Assembly: GCA_029207755.1 (NCBI GenBank)
Contig: JARCOQ010000005.1
Location: 57,659,449-57,723,448 of the forward strand
Length of the DNA: 64,000 nucleotides
Direction: 5' to 3'
Source: Chamaea fasciata
Lineage: Eukaryota > Chordata > Aves > Passeriformes > Sylviidae
In this document: positions 1-10,900 of the stretch, one piece after another
Numbering within the stretch: position 1 is the first letter of the stretch
How the letters are laid out: each line of letters starts with the position of its first letter
Translations under genes and position numbers: made by a program
Notes under the pieces: generated by a model
What the model saw: the letters and a program-made list of their open reading frames with translations, nothing else
Databases searched by the model: none
What the model was told of the DNA's origin: nothing

Positions 1-73
1 TAAAGCCTTTAGGAAAACAACTATTCAATTCTCAGAAGCCTGCTTTTCCTTCTAAAACTCTCTGTTGAAATTT

Positions 74-91
74 GGGGGGGGAGGGGGGTGG
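74..91 (+). repeat. G-rich tract (G8-A-G6-T-G2)
   Basis: A run of eight G, one A, six G, one T and two G lies in otherwise AT-rich DNA. The two long runs could supply several guanine triplets for a G-quadruplex on the plus strand. No coding or transposon context is visible around it. Confidence 0.8.
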
Positions 92-857
92 TTTAATGTA
101 TTAAACCTCCTTAATACCAACACAAGTTTGCCTTAAAGAGTCTTTCACTACTGAGTGAGTGTATGTGGGAAATGTGTAGGATTCCATGTTATACCAAAAC
201 ACATCATACATGCATCACCTGGGAAAGACTTATCTTGCTCACTGAAGTTCACTGCCTGTGAATAATAAAGAGATAAAATACTAAGAGAGGATGCTGAGCA
301 CGCATTAATTGATGCAACACACTTCTTGCCCAGTGGACAGCTGGCAAACACCAATAGAGAACACCAGTGGTCAAGGAAGGGTATCACAGTGGGAATCAAC
401 CTGGGAATCATCCTAATGATGTTTCTACATGCATTGAACATGGTTTTCATTGTGCCTGGAGCTCACCAGTGTGCTGGAGGTCTGATAAAGCTGTCAGCCA
501 GATAGGAAATATCAGGAGATACTAGAGGGCAGGGACATGAAGAGCTTTTGAATTCCAGGTTATGGTCACCAGACCTGCAAGGCAGATCAAGTTTGCTGCG
601 CAAAACCAGGTTCCAGCCCTTTGTTACACTGTGTAACTGAAGTTGGTTCACAAATATCATCAAGGGATATGAAACAAACACTTAAGAGGCTGAAAAGCTT
701 CAGTGCTAAGGTCGTTTCCCACTGTTTTGCTTGATCAGTATGAGGGGAAATTCGTCATCATTATGGCACTAGAGTGTGCAGTTCTTTGCTGAGACCACTC
801 TTGACTTTGCACCTCACTTTGTAGGAGCTCATTCCCTGACAAGAAGTGCTTGCTAAG
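92..857. other. No recognisable gene or repeat
   Basis: Ordinary AT-rich sequence. The open frames on the minus strand here are short and of random composition. I recognise no repeat family and no ordered motif cluster. Confidence 0.6.
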
Positions 858-1449
858 TGTATAGGTTTACCCCACCTTGCAATTAAGCCCCACACAGCTG
901 CTCACTCACTTGCCCTGGTGGGATGGGAGAAAGAATGAGAAGAGTCAAAGTGAAATAACTCATGGGCTGAGATGAAGGCAGTGTAATAGGTAAAGCAAAA
1001 GCCACACACACAAACAAAGCCAAAAAAGGGTTTGGTTCCCCATTTCCTATGGGCAGACAGGAATTCAGCCATCCCCAGGAAAGCAGGATGCCACCACATG
1101 TAACAGTGACTTGAGAAGACAAACTCCATCACTCCCAATATCCCCCCCCCACTTCCCCCTTCTTCCCCAGCTTTGCCCAGTGAACATGACAATGCACGGT
1201 GTGGGGGATCCCTTGGGTCAGTAGGGACCAGCTGGCCTGGCTGTGCCTCCTCACAGCTTCTCATGCACCCCCAGCCCACTCCCTGTGGGGGAGAGGCAGA
1301 AAAGGCCCTGACCCTGGGTAAGCCCAGCTCAGCAGCAGCTTTCCATACTTCTGTAGTATAAACAGCGTTTCCAGCACAAACTAAAAACATAACCTGCGCT
1401 AACTGCTGTGAAGAAAATTAACTCTGTCCCAGACACAAACACCACACCA
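858..1449 (-). mobile_element. Degraded solo LTR of an avian endogenous retrovirus (probably ERVL-like)
   Basis: Read on the minus strand, the block follows an abundant bird LTR that I recognise over its whole length. It begins near 1446-1449 with a TGTG-type tip, followed by the GGGACAGAGTTAATTTTCTT stretch. A CAGCTGG-rich middle and the CTTTGCTTGTG/TGTGTGGCTTTTGCTTT-type region follow. It ends near 858 in a form of the GGGTAAACC...ACA terminus. Length is about 590 bp, close to full length for this family. The position expected to hold the TATA-type box (about 1180-1190) is mutated, and the usual ATTAAA-like signal near 985-995 reads ATTACA, so promoter and polyadenylation function are probably lost. 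No internal retroviral gene adjoins it and no clear 5-bp target duplication is visible. The run of C near 1142-1151 is a G-run on the LTR's own strand. An open frame at 902-1390 on the minus strand is LTR sequence, not a gene. The family class is from memory and could be wrong at the ERVL/ERVK level. Confidence 0.8.
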
Positions 1450-1830
1450 TGGAGGTCTGGATCTAAAAATAGTGCCGATGCTAATGGAAGAAAAGAATGA
1501 GATGTGAATGAAAAATTGAATACATTATATTGACGTCTCAACGAAAGAGAGATTTCTGACAGCGTTTCTCCTGCAGTTTTGTAAAACAGTACTTCCATTT
1601 TATTAACCATGACTGAAAGAAATAAACAATTGCCTACATATTTTTCTGGGGAAAAGTTTCTCCTTCTGAAATCCTTATAATGAATGGCCATTCTCTCTGC
1701 CTTTCTGAAACCAATTTGTTCATAATTGCTACCTTTGAAAAAGAATATGTCTGTAGATTTCAGTTTTCATCTCCCAGTCCAGATCTTTAAAGTACAGAGG
1801 CAAAACAAATGAGCTCAAGCTAAAAAGTTC

Positions 1831-1880
1831 TCCTTTTTTTGTGTGTGCATTTTCTTGATTCTTTTTTCTTTTTTTTTTCC
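1831..1880 (+). repeat. T-rich low-complexity tract
   Basis: Two main T runs (T7 near 1833 and the T-rich stretch ending near 1879) are broken by a GTGTGTG patch. It faces an A-rich tract about 110 bp downstream, so single-stranded DNA or RNA could pair across the interval. Confidence 0.75.
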
Positions 1881-1987
1881 ACAAAAACACTAAATAGGCC
1901 CATGCTCCATGATGCTTTGCAAAACCTTAAGACCCAGAAGTTTCCTATCAAGACATTGCTTAATTGTGGAACATTATACAGCTTCAT

Positions 1988-2048
1988 AAAACAAAAACAA
2001 AAACAAAAACAAAAAAAAAAAAAAAAAAAAAAAAAACCAACAAAAAAA
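1988..2048 (+). repeat. (AAAAAC)n followed by an A26 tract
   Basis: Four A-runs separated by single C bases lead into 26 uninterrupted A (2011-2036), then CC and a second short A-rich stretch. It could be a simple-sequence expansion or the tail of a retrocopy. CR1, the dominant bird LINE, does not make poly-A tails, and I recognise no gene upstream, so simple expansion is preferred. Confidence 0.85.
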
Positions 2049-2504
2049 ACACCTCTGCCTACCTCCAATTACTGATCCTTTGTATTCCATAGTGGAAAAG
2101 AAAAGACTTGTGAATCTCATAATTTCATGTCTCAGAAAATACAGCCTGAGAGTTAATGGAAAGGAACCTGCTGTAGATCATTATGGGTACATTTCAAAGT
2201 CTATCATTGATTCACAGCACAGCATTGAGCAAGGAACTTGATCTCTTTGCAGTCCACTTTATATCATTCTATAAAAGTTGTAATGAAATCTACCTTCCAA
2301 GGGTTTTTTCAAGCCTTATTGTTCATAAGACACCAGGAAAGGGCCAGTCATTAGAGATATCTCAAAGTATAATTAGTGTTGGAGGATTACTGGGCTGTTT
2401 CATACTTATGTGATGTGCAATTAACCCTGTAGGCATCTCAAAGTGCCTAAATCCCCAAATTCACTCTATGAGACACTGATAGTTTTAATTTACAGCAGCA
2501 CCAA

Positions 2505-2590
2505 AAAAACAGATAGAGGAAGATAAATACATAAAGATAGGTAGATAGACAAATAAATTAAGTAAGGATAAAGATAAGATAAAGAGAAAA
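2505..2590 (+). repeat. Degenerate GATA/AAAT-type simple repeat
   Basis: The stretch is built of imperfect AGATA, AAATA and TAGATAGA words with almost no C. It reads as an old, decayed tetranucleotide microsatellite. Confidence 0.6.
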
Positions 2591-4916
2591 CTTGAAAACT
2601 CCTTTGGATGGCTCTTCAAGCTGTCAAGTAAAGTGAGCTGCAAGTAAATGCCAAATTAGCAGTGGCAAATCTTTTTTTCCTTTTGACCATATTGCTGAGA
2701 AATTCCTTAGTTTGTTCCAAGATGTTGCTATTAGGAGTCTTGGATGTAAAGCAAGCATTTTGACAGTGTATCTGAATTAACTTTTTGTGAAAAAAGAGAT
2801 TATATTTTATAAGTTGTCTACGATACCTCACTGCAATTGTATTATACTGGGATATATTCATCATTGCACCTAGTTACTGACCTAAGAAAAGCCAAAGGAC
2901 AACCTAAATACTCTCCTTTTGGGATAAATCAAATGAGCAATTAACCATTTGGATAGCCAGGGCTAGATGCAGCTCAGTAATGGGATGCACTGAGCACTTG
3001 CACCATGTGGCTCAGGAGAGCAGATGCCAGAGCAGCTGCCACGACAGGCTCCAGGAGCCCCAGCTCACCCTGTGCCACGTAAATCTGAATTTGGGGGCTC
3101 AGCTGGTGTGGTGGTGGCCACTGCCAGCAGTGCTGGGAAGCAGAAGGCTGAGCAGAAGGGGAGCAAGACGGATGAGTGGTTCTGGGGGCGCTAGCTGCCA
3201 GGACTGCCACCGGGGTGCGGGCGGATTATGGAAGGTCGTGCGTGTATTTGTGTGTGGCAAAAATGAGACCAGCGAGCGTTAGCAACACTTCCAGGGAAAG
3301 CCAAGAGCCCATATTTCACTTTGTAAACAGTTTTCTGTCTCAAGGCATTCCTTTCTGCTTGTTTTTTGGAAAGTTTGACTTATGCTGTGTTATAGGAGAC
3401 AAGTAATGAACTCAGTTTTAACCAGTTTCTTCTCCTGTCAGTACTTGCTTCTCACAGTTTCAAAGCTTTGCACCTGTGTCTTGGAATAAGAGATCCATGC
3501 CCTTTCTGAGAAGATTTATTTTAAAAAAAAAATTAATTGGACAAAGATTCAGCTAATGTTTATACGAGTAATAGAAAAGATGAATATTTAAAATTTTCTT
3601 TTCCTTAGCAGTTCAGAAATTAGGTCCTCTAGAGAAAATAAACAAATCCCAACATATTCAAAACATCCTGAAGAAGAAATTCATGACTTTTGTCCTGAAA
3701 ATCTTTGCTTTTCGAAAGTAAAATATTTATACTTACTTCAAATTTAAATTGTCTATAACATTCAAGATGTCTCTTCAAATCTTGCTATTCCAAAGAGTCT
3801 AAAACTAGTATTCAAATTAAATTCATTCATTGGATATGAGAAAAGGAAAAAAAGGAATCATCCCATGCATCCTCTTATATGTATATGGGTTTTTTCTTAG
3901 GAATTGTATTTTATGCCAAAGTTTATATTCTGAAAAGTAAGCCTGTTTAAATGTATGTTTGCTTCTGTTCTATTAGGACAATAATTTACATCCTCATATA
4001 ATTTAGCAGTCAGCTTAGAGCATGACTTTTGTTTATGCTCTTCAGAATTCTTCTCCATAAAGAGGTAAATCTAATTTCTCTTCCATTTTCTTAAAAATTT
4101 TACAGTTCCTGTATCACATGGGTCATCCTTGGTACTTCTTCTTATGCATAATGTTACTCAAAGTACCATTCTTCATTAAAGTTGTATTTTTTTTTCCTTT
4201 TTTATATTTTCCCTCCCTAAGGGCCAACAGTGATTAACCTGTGCATGATGTCATTGTAGTGCCAGTACCAAAAGAGCAGTTTTAAGTGCTCAGAACTCTA
4301 CTGCTCATTTTGGATTTAAGGCAGCCAGCCACTATGGTTTGGATGAAGATTCAAAAACAAAGTTTATTTGAATATAATAATGAAAGAGAAATATTAGGCA
4401 AAAATAAGTAAGCATAGAAAAGAGATGAAACCAGAATGCTTTAAATTAGTAACAGACCTTGCAACTTCACCAGGTAGGGTGCTGCTGCAGACAACCTCCT
4501 TGCTGAAATGAAATGATTTGGCCCATGTAGAGCAGAAAACCAATCTTACTGCATCCCATACAGGCTCAACTGTAGGAAGAACCTTCTGTGACTGCAAAAT
4601 GAAAATGCACCAGAGGGGGATATGATTCACACTGTTCTTCAAAGGCTCTGAATCTGTCAACAGGTTTGCCACCTGCAGATCACTTTGCAAAACTTTTTCA
4701 GATGTTTCCCTAAGTGTGGGACTTATTGTTTGAAAATTGATCTGTCAGATATTGTAGAAAGAGTCAGAGCACAGTAGTGTTATCAGAAGAACAGCTGGTG
4801 ACCTTTGTGAACTCCCTGTAACCCTAATTGCACCTTCTTGATCACTTAACGTCAGATCCCACGCTGTCCAATACCATAGAATAAGGGGAGGCAGGAATGG
4901 TGTTTTACAGGGTCTC
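2591..4916. other. Unannotated AT-rich DNA with a GC-richer patch at 2960-3250
   Basis: Nothing coding is supported. About 2960-3250 is visibly richer in G and C than its flanks and holds several CpG, including the cluster around 3185-3245. Short frames are open on both strands there, which is expected when stop codons become rare. I recognise no repeat family in it. The remainder is plain AT-rich sequence with short A and T runs. Confidence 0.5.
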
Positions 4917-4942
4917 TTTGGCTGGGATAGGGTTAATTTTCT
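4917..4942 (+). mobile_element. Short relic of an LTR 5' tip
   Basis: These 26 bases, beginning TTTGGCTGGGATAGGG, match my memory of the 5' end of the same LTR family found at 858-1449 with one difference, here in the opposite orientation. Flanking bases on both sides diverge quickly. It is either a heavily truncated LTR or a fragment carried in by rearrangement. The match is short, so chance is not excluded. Confidence 0.4.
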
Positions 4943-7900
4943 GAGATTTTCTGAGAACACACATTTGAAGATTTTTCTATAATTGGGAGAGAAAAAGTGC
5001 ACATAATTATTTTCTGGTTTTAAATGGGAAGAAAACCTGGTACAACAAAATAATCGGCACCAAGTGATCTAAAATGTCAAGTGCTTCAATTTCTATCAAT
5101 TCCACATACAGCTAAGTCAAAATATATTTTATAAATTGAATAAAGTGCTCTACAAATGTTTTAGAAATACCAAGTGCTATGCTGCCATTTTGTTAGATAC
5201 AGATTACATGATGTTGGAAGCTGAAAAAGAGTGGAATTTCACCAAGCCCTGGAGGTGGATGACAGGATTTGTTTTTCACTTGTCTTGGGTCTGTGGTTTT
5301 GGTCCAGCATTGCGGATGAGTACAAATATGAAAGATAAAAGAAATTAAACTGAAAAGGGAAAGATTCAGCAATGAAAAGTAAACTGAAAAGACCATGACC
5401 ATGTTGGACAGGAGCCATGGAGTGAGTGTCTGCTGTGGTAAGCCTGAAGAGTCAAGACAAACCTTTCTCCCTTGCTTGTAGGTCGGTTCCTTCTATTGCT
5501 GCCGTGCCCAGATGAAGTTGTTTCAATGACTACCACTGCTTGACTAATTCATACTTACCCCCCAAAAATCCACAAAAAATCCACTTACAAAAAATTCTTG
5601 GGAAATTTAATAATCAGCATCACTGTCAGTTTAATGGAGAGTTTTATGTGCTTTCTTAAAGGATTCCATTCTAATTCAGAAATTTAGAAGGTAACATTTT
5701 AGGCAAATGTCACTCAGTAGCTCATATTTTGTGCAGTATATAATATCTGTACTCAAAGGTTATACCTACAGTTTAAAAACAATTCTATTTCCCAGTGTGT
5801 GAGAGGACTGTGAGTGCTGTGGAGTTGTACTATTTCAGGGTAGCAGTTGTCCCCAAAAGCTAGTTTTTCTTCAGAGAACTGTCTCCCAAACCTCCCTACT
5901 TTTTTAATGAAGGGATTTCTTCCAAGAGTCCAGTGAAGTGTATTCCCTCCATCCTACTGCCAAAACAGAAAATTATCCAGGTGTAAAAGGGAAGGGGAGA
6001 AAGTGAAGAAATTAAATTTTGATGTTATACCCCAGTTTTCACTATGTAGAGGGAGGATTAAAGGAGAGTCCTGCATTCAGGTAAAAGTCTGAGAACCTTT
6101 CAGAAAATGAAGGATTCAGAACAAACTTATATAATTGATAATACCTGTTAAAATTGTTTACTGAAGCATTCAGTAGGGTTTTGATCAAAAACAGAGAAAA
6201 TTAAGCCAGTTTTTAAGAGAGATTTCACAAAAATACATCTCAGTAAATCTGATTTCCACAGTAAGAAAACTGGAAGACTTTATAATAAAGCAGTAATAGT
6301 TTCTAACATACAAGTATAAAACATTGGGGAAAAATCAACATTTTTGTCATGCACCACAGATCTGTCAGATTCTTTGGAACAGTTAACAAACAAGCAATAA
6401 AAGGGCCTGGGTTAATACAGCATTATTGAATTTCAATTCAATTATTGAAGTTTTTTAAAGCTATTGCAAATGTAAATAAATGGCTTGCCATTGATATTTT
6501 CACAAAAGAGTCTTTGTAGAACTTTTGCTATTCCTCATAATCATAAATGATCAGAAAGAAGGGGAAATTAGTGAGATGATGAAATTGGTTGCTGACACAA
6601 AATTAGTCATAATAGTAAAAATTAAATCTCCAAACTTATTCCCAGGGAAGTGGTTTTTTCAATGGTGAATTGGAAATTTTGGAACTTTTTCTCTAGAACA
6701 TCATGGGTATAGAAATAACTAGCCCATTCAAACATTAGACAAATTCATCTAAATCCTGTAACTACTCATTTCTCCAAACAAGACCAACATGCAGGCAGAA
6801 CTATTCAGTCCTTGCTTTTATGTCATGTTCTTCCTTGTGCATTTTCCAGAAACTGTCAGAGACAGAAAGCTGGGGGAGAAAAACTGTGTCTGTCTCCCAT
6901 TTCTATCTCCACCTGTCCGTCAATCCTGGCTTCTGAGGAGGCTGTAGAAATTCTGCAGTGTTTCGAGGTAGGGACTGTAATTTGGGACAGCCTCCCTGTG
7001 TCCCGTGTGGGAAGTGTGGGGTGATTCCCAGTCCTGTCCTATGGGTGCATGATAACTCATGACAGTGCATTCTTCATCAAATTCAGGTAAGAGCTTGAAG
7101 AAAGCTACAGAATTCTTATTCAGCACAGTAGGACTCTGTGGAAAACACACCCTGAAATAAACCCCCAACATTCCAAACGAACTCCCACCAAAGTTCTTTC
7201 CCTTGTCATAACACAAAGAATTTTGGTTTTCAGTGTTGCATTAGAGACACGTTGATGCTTGGTACTGATGGGAAGCTTATCAGTGCCAAAGGCAGGGAAT
7301 TGTTGAGGTATAAAAAAGGTGTCTCAGTTAAGCTACTCATTATTTATTAAAACTGTTCCCTGGTTAAGAAACCATGACTCTTCTGAAAATTTTCTACCAA
7401 AAAAACCCCTTTTTTTTTCACAGCCTAGCACCTTTGGAGGCTCATGAGGTGCTAAAGGCCTCCAATAATCCACCGCACATCTCATTTCTCTTTGCCACCT
7501 TTGTGTATTTGATTGTATCAAGCTCCAGCTATTCATAATTAAACCTGTCAGTCAGACAAGGGTCCTGACATGTTCTGAGTGAGAGAAAAATGTAGCAGAC
7601 ATGGTGCTGAGGTGTTGCTAATGTGGGAACCTTGGAGAACAAGTTCAAGCAATGAATTTGGGACAAGAAGAGGAAAAAAGGATGGTGAACTCTTCAGGGA
7701 ACTGGCTGTTTAAGAGGACTGGCTAGAGCAACGAACTGCCTTCTACATTATTAGTCAGAATTTGTTCAATACAGCATTACCATTGTTGGTGTGAACTAAA
7801 ATTGCCACTGAGAACCTCAGGCAGTGCATCAGGAATAAAATTAAGTTTAAACACACGGGAGTAGGGATGATGAAGATGGGATGGGCAAGAATGGCCGAAA

Positions 7901-10900
7901 AAAAAAAAAAAGGGGTTTTTTGGCTTTACTTCTTCCAATACCATTTTTTTGCTCCACAGAAAGAGATGACAGCTCTCACATGTTTCATTCTGGCACCTCT
8001 TCATTAATGGTAAATTTGCTTTCTAAAATCAGGCAGCAGCACCAGGAACTTTGTCTTTGATTAGAGCAATTTTAAGACTGAGCTCATTCTTAGGTATCTC
8101 GATGAATCAGTACCCAAATTTTCAGCTTCATTTCTTGGCCTTTGAAAATATATAGAATTGTACTGTTAGTTTGACAAACCAAACAGACCTCTGAGGAAAA
8201 GGTGTATTTCTAGATTTGAGCTGTCACTCTTTGCCTTCAGAAAAACAAGACAGTGTGCTACATATCTCTCTAGATTACTAGGGTTTTTTCCTTTCTAAAC
8301 AATTTAATAGATTTTAAGCCATAAGCATTATCTATTCTGATTTACCACTTCATCTGACTCACTGACTTTCATCCAGTCATTTCTGTTTTGAATCTAATAG
8401 CCTGTAAATGAACTAGAACTTTTCTCCTGGGTAGACATACAATCAAGGAAAACATTGATTTTATATTTGTGGTGTATTGTTTTTGAAAAGTGTTTTCTCT
8501 ACACATATCTATTTAAAAATATGACAACAAATAGTCTCAGGATATCACTCTGTCTGGACAGAAAAATTTGTACAAAATACTCACTTGACAATAAGGAGTG
8601 ATGCAGAATATTATACTAGTGAAAAACCTGCTATAACTTCATATTCAGTTCTTGCTACAATATCCCTAAAATCATTTCTAAGAGAAGCAAACTTATTATC
8701 TTATTCCATGTTTACTTTAAATCTCAAAATTACATAATTGTGTCTTATTTTCAAATGATATGTGAGTGCTTTTGTGTTGATACCTTTAGCCTTGTGAAAC
8801 AGCCTGAACTGTATTTCTTGGGATGCAAGGGACAGCTTGCTCATGTAATTCACCAGTTATTTTTCTGGAGGAATAGAAGGACCCAAACCTAGGAACAGAG
8901 CTAAAATGCATTTCTCCATGCATTTCTTAAAGGCTCCTAATTCAGAAATGTTTTAAGTATATAAGCCCTAAAGCACCGGAGTTCTGTAAAAGGGAAGTCT
9001 TTGTAAGACCAGAGTGGGTTTTTCAGCACTGAGAAGCACATTGTAAAAGTCAGAGGGTATTCACAAAGATCATTTAAGGGTTTTCTTGGATGCTGTCTGT
9101 AGGGTTGGGTTACCTTAACTGCAAACGAAAGGAACGCACTGAAATTACTGCTGGGCATCAGCCAAATATGAAGAGACTCCTGTAAATCTTGTCAGACCCT
9201 ACACAGACAGGTGAGACAGTCAAAGCCGGAGGCTGCTATGTTGTCATGGGTTTCTGAGGAAGGTGATTCTCCCATGAAGTCTCTGCCTGTTTCTGTACCT
9301 GTATTTTTTCCACTCCATGTTCAAAGTGATTTTGTCAGGCCCCACATTCACCCTTATAGCATGCCTTTTGCTGGGAGCTGAATGAAGTCACAGTAGAGTT
9401 AGACTGTCAGATACCTTTCATCACAGAGTTCACAAAGATGCATTTGCCCTTCTGTCCAGCTCTCACACATGCAGAGGCCCCACCAGGGCTCTAAGACAGG
9501 ATTGCAAAGGCTCCTGGGCATGAAGACATGAAAGAGGAGACAAGAGGTGTTGAGCTGAGGTGTGGAACCTGTTACCAGGGCTGGGGAGGTTTCAGTTGTG
9601 CCTAGAGTATCAGAGGTGTTAAAATCAAAGACGTAAGTGCACTGTTTACAGTGTGAGGGGCCAACAGAGGAGGCACAGAGCATTTCAAACCTGTTTAAAA
9701 GGAGTCTGCATGGTGTCAGCTTCTTTCTTCTCTGTCCAGGCTGTAGAATGATCCTAGCAAAGATCTCTGTTTCATGCCAGAAATGTTCAGAAGCTTGTCC
9801 TAATGGCCCAGCTCTACAGAAGAGCAATCTTTGTTAGTGTAGCTCCCAACATGGTGCAGCTGCTCCCTGCTAGTCTGGCTAGAAATGTCAAGCCACATAA
9901 AGACCTGAGAACAAAATAGCTGTGAACAGGTTTCCTCTCATCTGATTTTTCAATAGAGGTATTATTACATTTCAATATTTCCATTTCCAGTGCCTGTTCT
10001 CAGAGCAGACAGCGTATAATTTTACCTAAAAAACATCCATTCCCTCTTATATCCTACTACAGGAAGCTGAAGACACGATACTCTACATTTTACACACCAC
10101 ACATTCATTTTATGAGGCAGCATTTTCACTTGTCTTTCACAAAACAGCCTAAGAACTTTCTAAAATATTCATCGAAATAAGAGGTCTTGTCTCCCACCTC
10201 TATCTACCTCTGTCCTATTTCTAAGCAAAAGTTAAATAAAATAAATGCTTTTAAAATAAAAATAATCTGAATGTTAAATAAGTTCCACAGAGCTTAGCTG
10301 CCATCTTTCTGAAGGGCTGCTAATGGTTAAATAATATTTGGCTTTGTTCAACTCACAATTCCTTGAATTAAAGAAAGACAGAAATTGTGCAGAAAATAAT
10401 TTTTTGCATAATTTCATCAAATATTGAAAGATAAATTAATTTCAAAGACACGTCAATTCACATATTTCTCTCCACTGATTGGAAGAACACCTTTGTAGGT
10501 ATCATCTCATTTATATTTCTCCTGTTTCTCTATCAAATGTATATTTCCATGATAGACTTTTTTATTCCTATCCATGAACTCTATTTCAAGTTTAAGAGCT
10601 TTAAATTCAGATAAAATCAATGAAGAATATGTCAGAAATATAGAAGGCTGCAGATGTGGTGGAAGAGGAGTTGCCGATTCAAGGGGTTTCTTTTACACAG
10701 TGTAGGAAGTAAAACCAAAGAAATGATTATAGTGAAGTATTTCAGTTGATAGAGTTGATTTATTTTTTTCTCTGTTGGTTTATACTTCCATCTAACCAGT
10801 CAGAGCTTAGTACAGAAAACAGAAGCTGAAAGTGATTTTCCAATCAGAGAAACAAAGTGAAATTGACAAAGCTCCTTTCAATATTGCCATTTTAACTCTC

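Noticed and set aside
902..1390. Minus-strand open frame of 162 codons
   Set aside because: It lies entirely within the LTR and follows LTR non-coding sequence; the openness comes from its GC-rich composition.
6860..7030. Possible old repeat tail containing TAGGGACTGT
   Set aside because: Only one short word recalls a reptile/bird repeat; the rest does not follow it.
9399..9827. Cys-rich 142-codon minus-strand frame
   Set aside because: It opens on TTG, the Cys spacing fits no zinc-finger or secreted-domain pattern, and no splice or promoter context is visible.
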